The notes: a model not told the origin generated them from the letters alone. Counted from the first letter of the stretch, positions 27,804 through 40,207 are shown. The stretch: DNA of 64,000 nt from Syntrophobacteraceae bacterium (GCA_003165235.1 PLSV01000146.1:1-64000); one strand, 5' to 3'. Numbers and translations: made by a program.

Positions 27804-29195
27804 ATGTTTAAACGTTATCAACATATACATTTCATCGGGATCGGCGGGATAGGGATGAGCGGGATAGCCGAGCTTCTGCTCAACCTCGGCTACAAGGTGA
27901 GCGGCTCTGACCTGAAAGTCTCTGATTTGACGAAACACCTTGAGAAATTAGGCGCCGAGGTCTATTCAGGTCACGATCCCTGTAACCTCAGGGGTGCGGA
28001 TGTCGTGGTGGCCTCATCGGCTATTTCCCAGGATAATCCCGAGTTCCAGGCGGCGCGAAAGCTCCACAAGGTCCCTCTGATCCGCCGGGCGGAGATGCTG
28101 GCCGAACTGATGCGCCTCAAATACTCCGTGCTGGTGGCGGGAGCGCACGGAAAAACCACAACCACCTCGATGGTTTCCACGGTGCTCGCCCGCGGCGGTC
28201 TTGACCCTACGGTGGTCATCGGTGGAAGGCTAAATGCCTGGGGCGCCAACGCCAAACTGGGAAGCGGCGAATTCATGGTGGCCGAAGCAGATGAGAGCGA
28301 CGGCACTTTTTTGCTCTTGCCCCCGACCATCGCTGTCGTCACCAATATTGACCTCGAACACCTCGACTACTACCGCGACATCGATCACATACGCGATACT
28401 TTCCTTCAGTTCATAAACAAAGTCCCTTTTTACGGGCAGGCGATTCTGTGCCTCGAAGACGAAAACATCCAGGCCATCTTGCCCAGCGTCGAAAAGCGGT
28501 TTACAACCTACGGGTTTTCTTCGCAGGCGGATTTCCAGGCTAGACAGGTGAAGACCGGCGGACTGCGCACCTCTTGCCGGGTCTTTCATGGCGCAGAGGA
28601 ACTGGGCGAGCTGGAAATCCAAATTCCCGGCCGTCATAACGTGCTCAATTCGCTCGCAGCCGTCGCGGTGGCCCACGAGTTGGAGATACCATGGCCCGCC
28701 GTCCAGGCGGGGCTGCATGACATGACGGGGGTCCAGCGCCGATTTCAAATAAAGGGAGAAACCCGGGGCGTGCTGGTCCTGGACGACTACGGCCACCACC
28801 CGACTGAAATCAGGGCGGTCCTGGAAACCCTCGCGGGCTGCTACCCCGATCGCCGCCGGATAATAGCGTTCCAACCTCATCGCTTTACCCGGACCCAGGC
28901 CCTCCTGGAGCAGTTTTCCAGGTGCTTCTATCATTGCGACGCACTGCTCATATCCGAGATTTACGCGGCGAGCGAAAAACCCATACCCGGCGTCACCGGA
29001 CTCGCGCTCGTCGAAGAAATAGCCGCGCACGGGCTCAACAATCTGCATTTCTGCCCGACCCTGGAAGAGATGCACGATAAACTGCTCTCGATTGTGCAGC
29101 CGGGAGACGTGGTTATGACGCTTGGGGCCGGCAACATCTTCCAGGTTGGCGAAGCGCTTCTCAATAGCCTCGATCTGCGAGGTCCGAAAGAGTAA
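27804..29195 (+). CDS. murC: UDP-MurNAc-L-alanine ligase MurC
   Basis: HIHFIGIGGIGMSGIAELL...VAGAHGKTTTTSMVSTVL...LDDYGHHPTEIRAVL. Confidence 0.97.
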   Translation: MFKRYQHIHFIGIGGIGMSGIAELLLNLGYKVSGSDLKVSDLTKHLEKLGAEVYSGHDPCNLRGADVVVASSAISQDNPEFQAARKLHKVPLIRRAEMLAELMRLKYSVLVAGAHGKTTTTSMVSTVLARGGLDPTVVIGGRLNAWGANAKLGSGEFMVAEADESDGTFLLLPPTIAVVTNIDLEHLDYYRDIDHIRDTFLQFINKVPFYGQAILCLEDENIQAILPSVEKRFTTYGFSSQADFQARQVKTGGLRTSCRVFHGAEELGELEIQIPGRHNVLNSLAAVAVAHELEIPWPAVQAGLHDMTGVQRRFQIKGETRGVLVLDDYGHHPTEIRAVLETLAGCYPDRRRIIAFQPHRFTRTQALLEQFSRCFYHCDALLISEIYAASEKPIPGVTGLALVEEIAAHGLNNLHFCPTLEEMHDKLLSIVQPGDVVMTLGAGNIFQVGEALLNSLDLRGPKE

Positions 29196-29196
29196 A

Positions 29197-30108
29197 ATGA
29201 ACATCAGCTCCGCTCTTTCATCGGTCCCCGATGTTGAATTCCGGCTCGATGAGCCGCTCGCCCGGCATACCACTTTCCGGGTCGGAGGGCCGGTGCGGCT
29301 GTTTGCGCGCCCTCGCAGCGAAAAGGCGCTTTTCGCTCTTCTGGAGCCGATCCGGGAGTTGGACATCCCGTTCATCGTTCTTGGCGCAGGGAGTAACGTC
29401 CTGGCGCCGGACGGCCCATGGGAGATGTCGGTCATTCAGCTTCACCTGGCGTGCAACGGATTGCTTCGCAGCGAGCAGGGGGCGGACGGCCAAAAGGTTC
29501 TCTACGCCGGGGCGGGAACGAAGCTCCAAAAGCTTATCCTATACTGTATGGAAAACGGCATCGAAGGGTTGGAATCGCTTGCCGGGATTCCCGCAACGGT
29601 GGGTGGAGCGATAGTGATGAACGCATCGACATCTTTCGGCGCCATCTCGGACTCCCTTGTTTACGCCGATCTGTTGGACGCCGATGGCCAAAGGCGCTCA
29701 ATCCGCAGGGATCAACTTACCCCCGGCTACCGCACTATGGGTATTCCGGAAAGCAGCATCGTCCTGGGCGCCTGCTTCAAGCTCAGACCTCGCTCCAACG
29801 GCATGGTGAAGGCGCGCGTGGAGCAGATTCTTAAAAACCGCAGACGGACTCAGCCTCTGCGCTTCCACTCCGCGGGATCGATCTTCAAAAATCCTGGGGG
29901 CCGGTCCGCCGGATATCTTATAGAAAAGGCCGGCCTCAAAGGCTATCGAATAGGTGACGCCCAGGTCTCAAGAAAACACGCGAACTGGATCGTCAATCGA
30001 GGCGACGCCCTGGCCAGGGACATTATCGAGCTGATAGAAAAAATAGAAAATGAAGTTTATGGAACTTTTGGCGTGCGTTTGGAGCGAGAAATTCGTATAC
30101 TGGAATAA
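29197..30108 (+). CDS. murB: UDP-N-acetylenolpyruvoylglucosamine reductase MurB
   Basis: HTTFRVGGPVRLF...VLGAGSNVL...GIPATVGGAIVMNAS...SAGSIFKNP. Confidence 0.96.
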   Translation: MNISSALSSVPDVEFRLDEPLARHTTFRVGGPVRLFARPRSEKALFALLEPIRELDIPFIVLGAGSNVLAPDGPWEMSVIQLHLACNGLLRSEQGADGQKVLYAGAGTKLQKLILYCMENGIEGLESLAGIPATVGGAIVMNASTSFGAISDSLVYADLLDADGQRRSIRRDQLTPGYRTMGIPESSIVLGACFKLRPRSNGMVKARVEQILKNRRRTQPLRFHSAGSIFKNPGGRSAGYLIEKAGLKGYRIGDAQVSRKHANWIVNRGDALARDIIELIEKIENEVYGTFGVRLEREIRILE

Positions 30109-30128
30109 CTCTGTAGAAACCCGGCCCA

Positions 30129-30992
30129 ATGATAAAACCCAGGAAAAAGAGAAAGAACAAGTACCAAGAGAGCATGCTGAGGCGTGTCAAGGGGAATTTT
30201 CGTACTTTTCATGGTTTTTTTATCGTTTTTACCGGATTTTGCTTTGTAGTGCTGCTCGGTGCCGGTCTTTCGCGGTTCTATCATAAGATGATCGGCGCAC
30301 CCTGGCTCAAGCTGGAGGAAATCGAAATTACGGGGATCAACAAACTCGACCGGTTAGACATTTTGAACGCGATGGGCTTAAAAAGAGGCCAATGCACCCT
30401 GAGCATCAGCACCGAACAGGTCGCCGGGCGTTTGAGGAAGCTCCCGGCGGTCAGGGACGCTTCCCTGAGGCTCGCATTAGGCGGGCGCATGGCAGTGAAG
30501 ATAGTTGAGCGCGAGCCTGCAGCCATTGTCAGGTGCGCCGGCCAAAATATGCAGATGGACCTTGACGGGATCATGTTCTCTGAGGCGACTGCGGATGGAA
30601 ATGGCGCCCTCCCCCTTCTGACCGGGCTTTGCGGCTCCAGTCCCATGAAGGGCGCCCCTGTCGCGGCGCGCAGCCTGGAACAGATAAGGGAACTCCTGTC
30701 GGCTATCGATAGTTCAAAAAGCTGGCTCTCGGGAACCGCCATAAACGAATGCCGGTGGAGCGAAAGCGGAATTACCCTTATTCTTGGCGAAAGGGCCGTG
30801 CCGGTCGACATCGGGAAGGGCGCTTTCGAGCAAAAGATTACAAAACTAAGGAAGGTGATAAATACCCTGAACGAGAGGGATTGGACCGGTCTTGTGACCC
30901 GGATCGATCTCGATTATCCGGGCAAGGCGTATCTGGAGGGACAATTTCCAGTCCCTCAACCGGTTCAGGGGCGGGCAAGGCAGCCGAGCTGA
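30129..30992 (+). CDS. ftsQ: Cell division protein FtsQ (POTRA)
   Basis: Single TM then LEEIEITGINKLDRLDILNAMGL POTRA; between murB and ftsA. Confidence 0.9.
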   Translation: MIKPRKKRKNKYQESMLRRVKGNFRTFHGFFIVFTGFCFVVLLGAGLSRFYHKMIGAPWLKLEEIEITGINKLDRLDILNAMGLKRGQCTLSISTEQVAGRLRKLPAVRDASLRLALGGRMAVKIVEREPAAIVRCAGQNMQMDLDGIMFSEATADGNGALPLLTGLCGSSPMKGAPVAARSLEQIRELLSAIDSSKSWLSGTAINECRWSESGITLILGERAVPVDIGKGAFEQKITKLRKVINTLNERDWTGLVTRIDLDYPGKAYLEGQFPVPQPVQGRARQPS

Positions 30993-31066
30993 TCGGATAG
31001 GGCGCATCTTCATTGCGGTTATTTCCCCGCAAAGACTCGGCTCTAAGGGAGTCTGAAAGGATCCCA

Positions 31067-32290
31067 ATGGGAAAGAAAGAGGAACTGATCGTCGGTCTGG
31101 ACCTTGGAACCACTAAAGTCTGCGTCGTGGTCGGAGAAGTCACCACAGAGGGGATAGATGTAGTAGGCGTGGGGACCTATCCATCGGCCGGGCTGAGGGG
31201 AGGGGTCGTCGTAAACATGGACCAGACGGTCAATTCCATAAAAAAAGCGGTCGAAGAAGCCGAACTCATGGCCGGGTGCGATATCTCTTCGGTCTTCGCC
31301 GGTGTTGCCGGAACGCACGTCCAGAGCCTGGACAGTCACGGGGTGATCGCCATAAAAAGCCGTGAGGTCACCTCCTCGGACGTATCAAGGGTTCTGGACG
31401 CGGCAAAGACGATCGCCCTTCCCTTCGACAGGCAGATACTGCACGTTCTGCCCCAGCAATACATTGTCGATGACCAGGACGGCATTCATAATCCGATCGG
31501 CATGGCGGGAGTTCGACTGGAAGCAAAAGTGCACATCATTACCGCGATGACAAGCGCGGTTCAAAACACTGTGAAATGCTGCGAGCGGGCTGGTCTGCAA
31601 GTTCAAGACATAGTTCTGGAGTCGTTGGCGTCGAGCGGCGCCGTATTGGACTCTGATGAAAAGCACCTTGGCGTCGCTCTGATAGACATCGGCGGAGGGA
31701 CAAGCGAGATAGCAGTCTTCCAAAACAATGCAATCCGGCATTCGACTGTTGTCGGACTGGGCGGAAACCATATTACCTCGGATATCTCCGTGGGCCTGCG
31801 GTGCGCGATGGACGAAGCCGAAAAGATCAAAAAAAAGTATGGCTGCGCCCTGGCTGAGCTGGTCAACCAGCAGGACGTCATCGAGGTCGGATCGGTTGGC
31901 GGCCAAAAGCCGCGCCAGCTTGCCCAGTCGATTCTCACCCAGATTATCGAGGCGAGGGTCAAGGAAATTCTGGACATTATCGAATGGGAACTGCTCCGGT
32001 CGGGATTCATCGAATTGTTGCACGCCGGGGTGGTCCTCACAGGCGGGGTTTCGCTGCTGCCGGGAATTCGCGAGCTTGCCGAGAGAGTGTTCGACATGCC
32101 GGTGAGAATCGGGGTACCATGCAATTTCGGCGGTCTGGGCGATGTTGTGAAAAACCCGATTTATTCCACGGCAGCCGGACTTCTGCTTTACGGAAAAGAT
32201 CACGGAGGCGGGATGCCGATGCGGGATTCGCGCGGCAAACTCGGATCGATTTGGGAAACCTTTAAAAAGTGGTGGAGGGACTTTTGGTAG
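31067..32290 (+). CDS. ftsA: Cell division protein FtsA
   Basis: ELIVGLDLGTTKVCVVVGEV...VALIDIGGGTSEIAVF...GVVLTGGVSLLPGI. Confidence 0.97.
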   Translation: MGKKEELIVGLDLGTTKVCVVVGEVTTEGIDVVGVGTYPSAGLRGGVVVNMDQTVNSIKKAVEEAELMAGCDISSVFAGVAGTHVQSLDSHGVIAIKSREVTSSDVSRVLDAAKTIALPFDRQILHVLPQQYIVDDQDGIHNPIGMAGVRLEAKVHIITAMTSAVQNTVKCCERAGLQVQDIVLESLASSGAVLDSDEKHLGVALIDIGGGTSEIAVFQNNAIRHSTVVGLGGNHITSDISVGLRCAMDEAEKIKKKYGCALAELVNQQDVIEVGSVGGQKPRQLAQSILTQIIEARVKEILDIIEWELLRSGFIELLHAGVVLTGGVSLLPGIRELAERVFDMPVRIGVPCNFGGLGDVVKNPIYSTAAGLLLYGKDHGGGMPMRDSRGKLGSIWETFKKWWRDFW

Positions 32291-32432
32291 TCTCCCTCCT
32301 TTCCTGAAGAGGAAGGGGGGGATTTTAGGCGAATTTGCCCTATGGAGGGACCGGTCCCTTTGGCTGGGGCCGGTTCGAGGGGCGGAACGGCTGGCTGCTT
32401 TGATTAAGGAGAGCTTTTCAGGCGGAGAGATT

Positions 32433-33725
32433 ATGGCGAGAAAAGCGACTAAGAGGGGGAAGCACATAATGGAGCAGATGACGATGGAGCAAGCCGGAGG
32501 CGGCAACAGAGCCAAAATTACCGTTCTGGGAATAGGGGGCGGGGGCGGCAATGCTATTAACAACATGATAAGCGCTGGACTCGAGGGAGTTCATTTTATC
32601 GCCGCCAATACCGACTGGCAGGTGCTCGAGAAAAATCTCGCACCGACTAAACTTCAGCTTGGAACTAATTTGACAAAGGGCCTGGGCGCAGGTGGACAGC
32701 CCGAAATGGGGGCTAAAGCGACACAGGAGGATATCGACAAGATTCGTCAGGCAGTCACCGGAAGCGACATGGTTTTCATAACAGCCGGGTTGGGCGGCGG
32801 CACCGGGACCGGCGGAGCGCCAATCGTGGCGCAGATTTGCAAGGAAATAGGGGCGCTCACTGTGGCGGTTGTAACCAAGCCTTTCCTGGTCGAAGGAAAA
32901 GTCCGGCTTCGTCATGCGGAAGAAGGCGTCAAAGCGCTCCAGGATACGGTGGACACTCTGATCACCATCCCTAACAACAGGCTTCTCTGCCTGGCGGACA
33001 AGCGATCCACTTTCCTCGACATGATTAAGCGGGCGGACGACGTGCTGCTCTTCGCCGTAAAGGGCATCTCCGATCTGATAATAAAACAGGGCTACATTAA
33101 CGTTGACTTCAATGACGTGAGAACAGTCATGGGAGAAATGGGCCTTGCCCTGATGGGCACCGGTGTCGGGCGCGGCGAGAACAGGGCTTCCCAGGCCGTA
33201 CAGCAGGCGATTTCAAGCCCGCTTCTCGAAGATATTTCGATTCACGGCGCACGTGCAGCCCTCATCAATATCTCGGCCAGCCCTGACCTGAGTATGCATG
33301 AATTCGAAGAAGCCCTAGCGATCATTCAAAATGAGGTTACCGACGAAGCCAACATCATCCTGGGCATGGTTATCGACGAAAAGATGGAGGACGAGATTCG
33401 CGTCACCGTAATCGCAACAGGCATTGGAAAAATCGCCCAGAAGAAAACCGCCGAAGCATCGACGGTCCGGCCCTTAAGAAGAATCAGACCCGAGGGGGTG
33501 GCGCCCACGATCGATTACGACCTTCTCCAGGCGCCCCCGAGCGTTCGCCAGAGACTTCCCCTGGCTGAAGCGGTTCAGGGAATGGAACAGGTCGAACCTG
33601 AATCCGAACCAGAACAGCCGCCCTCGAAAAGAAGGACCCTGCTCCAGATGATCACCGGAGGCGGCCGCGCTCACGAGGAAGAAGATCTGAGCATTCCCAC
33701 TTTTATCAGGAGGCAGGCGGATTAG
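32433..33725 (+). CDS. ftsZ: Cell division protein FtsZ
   Basis: [12 protein letters not shown]...[16 protein letters not shown]...C-terminal peptide [13 protein letters not shown]. Confidence 0.98.
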   Translation: MARKATKRGKHIMEQMTMEQAGGGNRAKITVLGIGGGGGNAINNMISAGLEGVHFIAANTDWQVLEKNLAPTKLQLGTNLTKGLGAGGQPEMGAKATQEDIDKIRQAVTGSDMVFITAGLGGGTGTGGAPIVAQICKEIGALTVAVVTKPFLVEGKVRLRHAEEGVKALQDTVDTLITIPNNRLLCLADKRSTFLDMIKRADDVLLFAVKGISDLIIKQGYINVDFNDVRTVMGEMGLALMGTGVGRGENRASQAVQQAISSPLLEDISIHGARAALINISASPDLSMHEFEEALAIIQNEVTDEANIILGMVIDEKMEDEIRVTVIATGIGKIAQKKTAEASTVRPLRRIRPEGVAPTIDYDLLQAPPSVRQRLPLAEAVQGMEQVEPESEPEQPPSKRRTLLQMITGGGRAHEEEDLSIPTFIRRQAD

Positions 33726-33780
33726 AGGCGTCCGCCTTCGACTTTGGGACGGAACACAAGGATTGGAGATAATTCCCAAT

Positions 33781-33816
33781 AAAAATGACCGGGGCTTTGC
33801 CGGTCATTTTTATTTT
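33781..33816. terminator. Bidirectional Rho-independent terminator between convergent ftsZ and dnaN
   Basis: Perfect 12-bp stem AAAAATGACCGG-ggctttg-CCGGTCATTTTT with A/T tracts on both sides. Confidence 0.9.
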
Positions 33817-33818
33817 AA

Positions 33819-34928
33819 TCATATCACCATCGGCATAATCAGGCTTAGATACCCCGGATCTTCGGGGGCCAGGAAGATGCCGCCGTGGACATCGTCCACC
33901 CATTCAAACCTGATTGTAGGGCCTTCCATGACTGAAATGCAGTCCATAACGTACTTGACGTTAAAGGCTACGCTGAAATCTTCACCGTCGTAATCGATGT
34001 CGATAATGTCGTTGGCGTTTCCGAGTTCCGGATTTCCGGATTCGAGCTCGAGGGAGTTCTTGCTGATGTTGAATTTTACGTGCCTGTAGGTGACGTCGGT
34101 TACGACGGCAACCCTCTTCAGAGCCGGGTAGAGGACGTCGCTTGGCGCCGAAATTCCAAAAGGCCTCTCGGCCGGAATAATCATTTCATACTCCGGGAAT
34201 TCCGCATCGAGCAGGAGAGTGCTGAGAAATGTGCTGGGGGTCCTGATCACGAGTGAATTCTCGTCCACGCCGATGGTCGCCTCAGTCTCTTTCTCAAGCA
34301 GCCGGTGAATTTCCTGGACCGCCTTTCGAGGCACTATGATCTCTTTGGCCATTTCGAGCCCCGGAAACGCCCCTGCAGGGACCTCGTAATAGGCAAGCCT
34401 GTGTCCATCGGATGACACGAACCGGAAGTCGTTCTCTTCCGTTAAATGCCACAGAAGTCCAGGCGCGGTAAATGTTTCCTCTTCCATCGGAATGCTGTAG
34501 AGTGTCTTTTGTAGCGCACGCCTGAGGACGGCAGTATCGCAGCTTGTGAGCGGTAAATCCTGGTAAAGATTTATGTTTGGAAAATCTTCGGCCGGAATGG
34601 TGGAAAGCTCGAATCTGGAGCGTCCCGCTTTGACGATCAGCCGGCTGTTGGCCGTTGCCTCGAGAGATATTCTGTCCTGGGGTATTTCGCGAACTATTTC
34701 CAGCAGCTTTCGCGCCGATGCCGTGGTTTTGCCCTCGGTATTCACCTGCGCTCCTATTTTTGTCCACAGATTCAGCTCCAGATCGGTTGCCGAAAATTCT
34801 ACGGCGCCATCCGCAGCAGCCTTTATCAGGCAGTTATTTAAGATGGGCATCGTGGTTTTTTTTTCAGTGGCGCTCTGGATTCTTTGGAGTACCTGGACAA
34901 GGCTTGCCTTTTCCACCTGGAATTTCAT
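33819..34928 (-). CDS. dnaN: DNA polymerase III beta subunit (sliding clamp)
   Basis: MKFQVEKASLVQVLQRIQSATEKKTTMPILNNCLIKA...C-terminal YLSLIMPMVI. Confidence 0.97.
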   Translation of the reverse strand: MKFQVEKASLVQVLQRIQSATEKKTTMPILNNCLIKAAADGAVEFSATDLELNLWTKIGAQVNTEGKTTASARKLLEIVREIPQDRISLEATANSRLIVKAGRSRFELSTIPAEDFPNINLYQDLPLTSCDTAVLRRALQKTLYSIPMEEETFTAPGLLWHLTEENDFRFVSSDGHRLAYYEVPAGAFPGLEMAKEIIVPRKAVQEIHRLLEKETEATIGVDENSLVIRTPSTFLSTLLLDAEFPEYEMIIPAERPFGISAPSDVLYPALKRVAVVTDVTYRHVKFNISKNSLELESGNPELGNANDIIDIDYDGEDFSVAFNVKYVMDCISVMEGPTIRFEWVDDVHGGIFLAPEDPGYLSLIMPMVI

Positions 34929-35279
34929 GGTATCCCTCGATTCGGTGTTTTTATTGTTTTTGTTTTTTTACATAAGTAAAGATTCACAATATTAATAAGG
35001 GGTGTCGGGATTGTCAAAATGTTTGTTAACCGGTCGTAATTTCAGCAGATACGAGTTAACAATCCGTTGACGATTTCTGTGAAAAATGGGACGATGGCGT
35101 CTTGGTGGAGTGGTTTTATACATTTTCTCGACAATTTATTAACAGTATATTTACGGAAACTGACGGAGTTTTGAAGAATTGGCGCGGCCCTGTCATTATT
35201 TTTGAAAACTCCGTGTTCTCAGGCGTTGCGATTACCCTTGCCCGGATGTAAGCTGATAGTACAAAATGGCTTTTGCATG

Positions 35280-35424
35280 AAGGCATCCCGCGAACGCCCA
35301 AAGCGGATGACAGGCGCAGGCTGCGGTCGCCTTCCGGGCTATGCATCACGCGTCGATAAGGAGTGCCTGCGAGAGCATGTGGCCAAATGATAATTGTGTT
35401 GTTAACAATTCTGTCATACGAAGA
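35280..35424 (+). repeat. Dispersed repeat element, copy B
   Basis: AAGGCATCCCGCGAACGCCCAAAGCGGATGAC...CCTTCCGGGCTATGCATCACGCGTCGATAAGG...GTTAACAATTCTGTCATACGAAGA. Confidence 0.82.
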
Positions 35425-35432
35425 CTTATAAC

Positions 35433-35609
35433 ATGACAATCCCGGAAGAAAAAAAGAATATACTTTTAGACGACCTTTTGCGCGCCCGGTTGGAAGGGGC
35501 CTTCGTGTCTCCATGTGGAACCGAAGGAGCCATTTGGGAAGATTTTCCCGAGTCGCCCGAAGAATATCCTTCTGAGCTGACTCTGGAACCTTTGCCGGAA
35601 GCAGAATGA
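35433..35609 (+). CDS. Small acidic hypothetical protein (58 aa)
   Basis: MTIPEEKKNILLDDLLRARLEGAFVSPCGTEGAIWEDFPESPEEYPSELTLEPLPEAE; starts 9 nt after repeat copy B. Not in the supplied ORF list. Confidence 0.5.
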   Translation: MTIPEEKKNILLDDLLRARLEGAFVSPCGTEGAIWEDFPESPEEYPSELTLEPLPEAE

Positions 35610-35823
35610 TATGGAGAAGATCGAGCAAATTCTCCCGGCGTTCAAAGACGGCGGCGAGAGTAGGTAGGAAATGCTCGAATACATTGATAAAATTAGGCGG
35701 CTACATACTTATTGCCAGGGTGGATGCTTAATTCTTGTTCTCCCGGCGTCTGCGTTGTAAACATTGACAATGGTTTAGGGGCCGGATATCCGGCCGTGAT
35801 AATCAATCGGCGGTCATACGGGC

Positions 35824-36306
35824 GTGAAGAGCCATAACTCCGGTTCAAACGTGCAGGATGACAAAATGAAAGGAAACGGCGTGGGAAGAGAATACAGGCC
35901 GAACGTAAGAGAATCCGCGGTGATATCAAAACTGGATCATCAGAAAGAGTCCCAGCGGTATCACGCCATGAATCAGCTTCGTCACAATATTGACGAACTG
36001 GCCGATAGGATTTCGATGAAACTGATCGAAGAACGCCTGATAGAGACCATCAGCAAGGGGGACCTGCAGGACCAGATTCAATTTGCACTTCAAAAGATCC
36101 TGGACTCTGAGGAATTCGAAATCCAGTTCCAGACGGCCAACCTTCGGACCCTGGTCCCTCGCCCCAACTTCGTGAGCCTGTTCGTTACGGCTTTCGTTGT
36201 GGAAAAGCTTATCGACCATAAGTGCATAGTGGATATTTTCGGGACGGACGAGGAAATTTACGCGAGCGTCAACAGGCAGGTAAGCCGGTTCATCCAGATG
36301 GACTAA
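35824..36306 (+). CDS. Conserved hypothetical protein (160 aa)
   Basis: Open frame with helical composition upstream of glnS; no family recognised. Confidence 0.6.
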   Translation: MKSHNSGSNVQDDKMKGNGVGREYRPNVRESAVISKLDHQKESQRYHAMNQLRHNIDELADRISMKLIEERLIETISKGDLQDQIQFALQKILDSEEFEIQFQTANLRTLVPRPNFVSLFVTAFVVEKLIDHKCIVDIFGTDEEIYASVNRQVSRFIQMD

Positions 36307-36353
36307 CTCAGGGACCGGCATTGAGGATTTTGAATCTTTCGGAGAAAATTAAG

Positions 36354-38060
<1,707 letters not shown>

Positions 38061-38186
38061 TGGACTGCCCGGGCATTCACAGCCAAATGGACCTTCTATA
38101 CGCTCGAGGTGTATAAATTATTTATTTTAATGTAGACGCCTGGTCCCGCCGATAGCTCTGTTAGAGCCTTAACAAAGGAGCAGGCC

Positions 38187-38441
38187 ATGAATATCGTAAT
38201 AGGAGAGACCGTTAGAATTGGGCCGGCGGCCCAATTCAGGCCGGAGGGCGAATCACTTTCGGTGGAGGCAAGGCTTTTGGAAATCAGGGACAGAAAAGCA
38301 AGCTCTGATTCGGGCAGCGCGGTTTCCGGTCGCGTCATAACGCTTCTGGTCCCGGAAGGCCAGAAGATCCCCCGTGGGGTCGAATCGGGGGACTACCGCA
38401 TCTACCTTAGATTCGTACACCGCCGCCAGGCAAGATCCTGA
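38187..38441 (+). CDS. Small hypothetical protein (84 aa)
   Basis: Clear RBS (aaaggagcaggcc) and ATG; no family recognised. Confidence 0.55.
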   Translation: MNIVIGETVRIGPAAQFRPEGESLSVEARLLEIRDRKASSDSGSAVSGRVITLLVPEGQKIPRGVESGDYRIYLRFVHRRQARS

Positions 38442-38909
38442 TCCGAGGTGGGCGATTACCTGTGATCCATGAACCGCCGTGCCCGAAACGAAATGGTTTT
38501 TTCTTGCCGAATGTGGCTCTCGGCCCAGATTGTCTTTGGACCCTTCCAGAGCTGTCTAGTCAGCGCGTTGGGGAAGTGTGCCCCGTCCCTGGCTGTCCTA
38601 CCTTGCGCTCTTTTCATCCTTCCGAACTATTTCCCGATAAATGAATTTCTTGAATTTTCTGGATTAGAATGTATTGTGTGAGCCTGTGATGAGGTTCAAC
38701 ACTAACCGGTTTCCGTCCGGAAAGGGTTCTTTTCCGCCCTGGCGGCGTCAATCTTCGGGGTTTCTTGTGCGGCGTACCCTGATGTGCGCCTCCGCGCAAC
38801 CCCTCGGTTTCCTTGCCGGGACGAAAAATCCCTCCTTTCCCCATCGGAAACTGCCAGTCTTATATCCGGAGATCCCGGATGGAGGCTAACCGGAGAGGCA
38901 GGGTCCCTT

Positions 38910-39503
38910 ATGTCCATCCAACGAACCGGCGCTGTGTCGAGAAGCACCAAAGAAACTCAAATTTCCGCAGAAATTTCGCTTGATGGAACCGGCAGCGCAG
39001 AGCTGAATACGGGGGTCCCCTTTCTCGACCACATGCTCACTCTTTTCGCCGTCCACGGGCTTTTCGACCTCAAGATCAAGGCGACCGGCGACCTGCAAGT
39101 CGACGCTCACCACACGGTCGAGGACATCGGCATCTGTCTTGGCCTGGCGCTCTCGAAAGCGCTGGGCGAACGGAAAGCAATCGTCCGCTACGGGTATTTT
39201 ACAGTCCCGATGGATGAGGCGCTTGCTTCAGTCAGCCTGGATCTGTCAAACCGCCCGTTCCTGGTCTATGATACCCCGCAGATGGCCGACCGGGCCGGGG
39301 AATTTGAAACCCAACTTGCGCCTGAGTTCTTCAGGGCCTTTTGCCAGAACGGCGGAGTCACCCTGCATATCCAGATTTTTTACGGCGCCAACACTCATCA
39401 CATGCTTGAGGCGGCATTCAAGGCATTTGCACGGGCACTGAGCATGGCCGTATCATTCGATCCCCGCCGCAGCGGAATACCTTCATCCAAAGGGGCGCTT
39501 TAG
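38910..39503 (+). CDS. hisB: Imidazoleglycerol-phosphate dehydratase
   Basis: GVPFLDHMLTLFAVHGLFDL...DAHHTVEDIGICLG...HHMLEAAFKAFARAL. Confidence 0.96.
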   Translation: MSIQRTGAVSRSTKETQISAEISLDGTGSAELNTGVPFLDHMLTLFAVHGLFDLKIKATGDLQVDAHHTVEDIGICLGLALSKALGERKAIVRYGYFTVPMDEALASVSLDLSNRPFLVYDTPQMADRAGEFETQLAPEFFRAFCQNGGVTLHIQIFYGANTHHMLEAAFKAFARALSMAVSFDPRRSGIPSSKGAL

Positions 39504-39643
39504 AGGTGAGCCGGATAACGCGCGGCTTGCTGGAAGGGTATTTGCGCAAACCGGTTAGCGCAAGGTTCTCGGATATGTATCTTTTTTGAAAGTTTCTCTT
39601 CCGGCCTTATCCTTGACGGCTGACAAGATACATTGCAGGCCTG

Positions 39644-40207
39644 CTAATCCAACCAAAGGTTTCCAAGCTCTATTTCTACCTCTTGGAACGGTTCCGCCCG
39701 CACCTTGTCGTTTTCAGCAAAGGTGGTCAACAAAACCCACCTGCCGGATTCGAGACCAAAAACCTCTAAAGACTTGACCAGTGGATCGATGAGCCAAAGG
39801 TAACTTACTTTATGCCGGGCGTAGACAGGCATTTTACGGATCCTATCCAGTCGCATTGTGCCGGGTGAGAGAATTTCGCACACCCAATCCGGAGGGACTG
39901 AAATCCAATTTTCCTTTGGTACTCCGGGAAAGCGTTGTTTCCTCCAACCCGAAAAGTCCGGGACAAGGAGGTGAGCGCCGAGCATAATTTCATGCTCAGG
40001 CAGGATGATCCATCCTCCAGGGCCGCCACCACGCCCAAATCGATAGGGTGGCGCAAGTTCACCGCTTAATGTAAATGCAACATTTGAATGTCTGGTCGAG
40101 GGCTTAGGCGTGACGATCAGTTCACCGTCAATGATCTCTCCGGTCATATTTTCCGGGATGGTGTAAAGATCGTCATATATGGCCGTTCTTTTTCCCGGTT
40201 CTGCCAT
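39644..40207 (-). CDS. Uma2/DUF820 family PD-(D/E)XK nuclease-like protein (second copy)
   Basis: Clear paralogue of 16781..17353 by eye: YDDLYTIPENMTGEIIDGELIVTPKPSTRHSN...FGRGGGPGGWIIL. Confidence 0.88.
   Translation of the reverse strand: MAEPGKRTAIYDDLYTIPENMTGEIIDGELIVTPKPSTRHSNVAFTLSGELAPPYRFGRGGGPGGWIILPEHEIMLGAHLLVPDFSGWRKQRFPGVPKENWISVPPDWVCEILSPGTMRLDRIRKMPVYARHKVSYLWLIDPLVKSLEVFGLESGRWVLLTTFAENDKVRAEPFQEVEIELGNLWLD

Noticed and set aside
28230-29435. 401-aa ORF on - strand
   Set aside because: Antisense shadow of murC/murB with no recognisable domain.
31385-32566. 393-aa ORF on - strand
   Set aside because: Antisense to ftsA and the ftsZ leader; no domain signature.
34930-35280. 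Possible replication origin near dnaN
   Set aside because: AT-rich, but no cluster of TTATNCACA DnaA boxes and no dnaA nearby.
38690-38900. Structured leader upstream of hisB
   Set aside because: Contains small hairpins (e.g. TTTCC-GTCC-GGAAA), but no consistent long structure and no known riboswitch motif.
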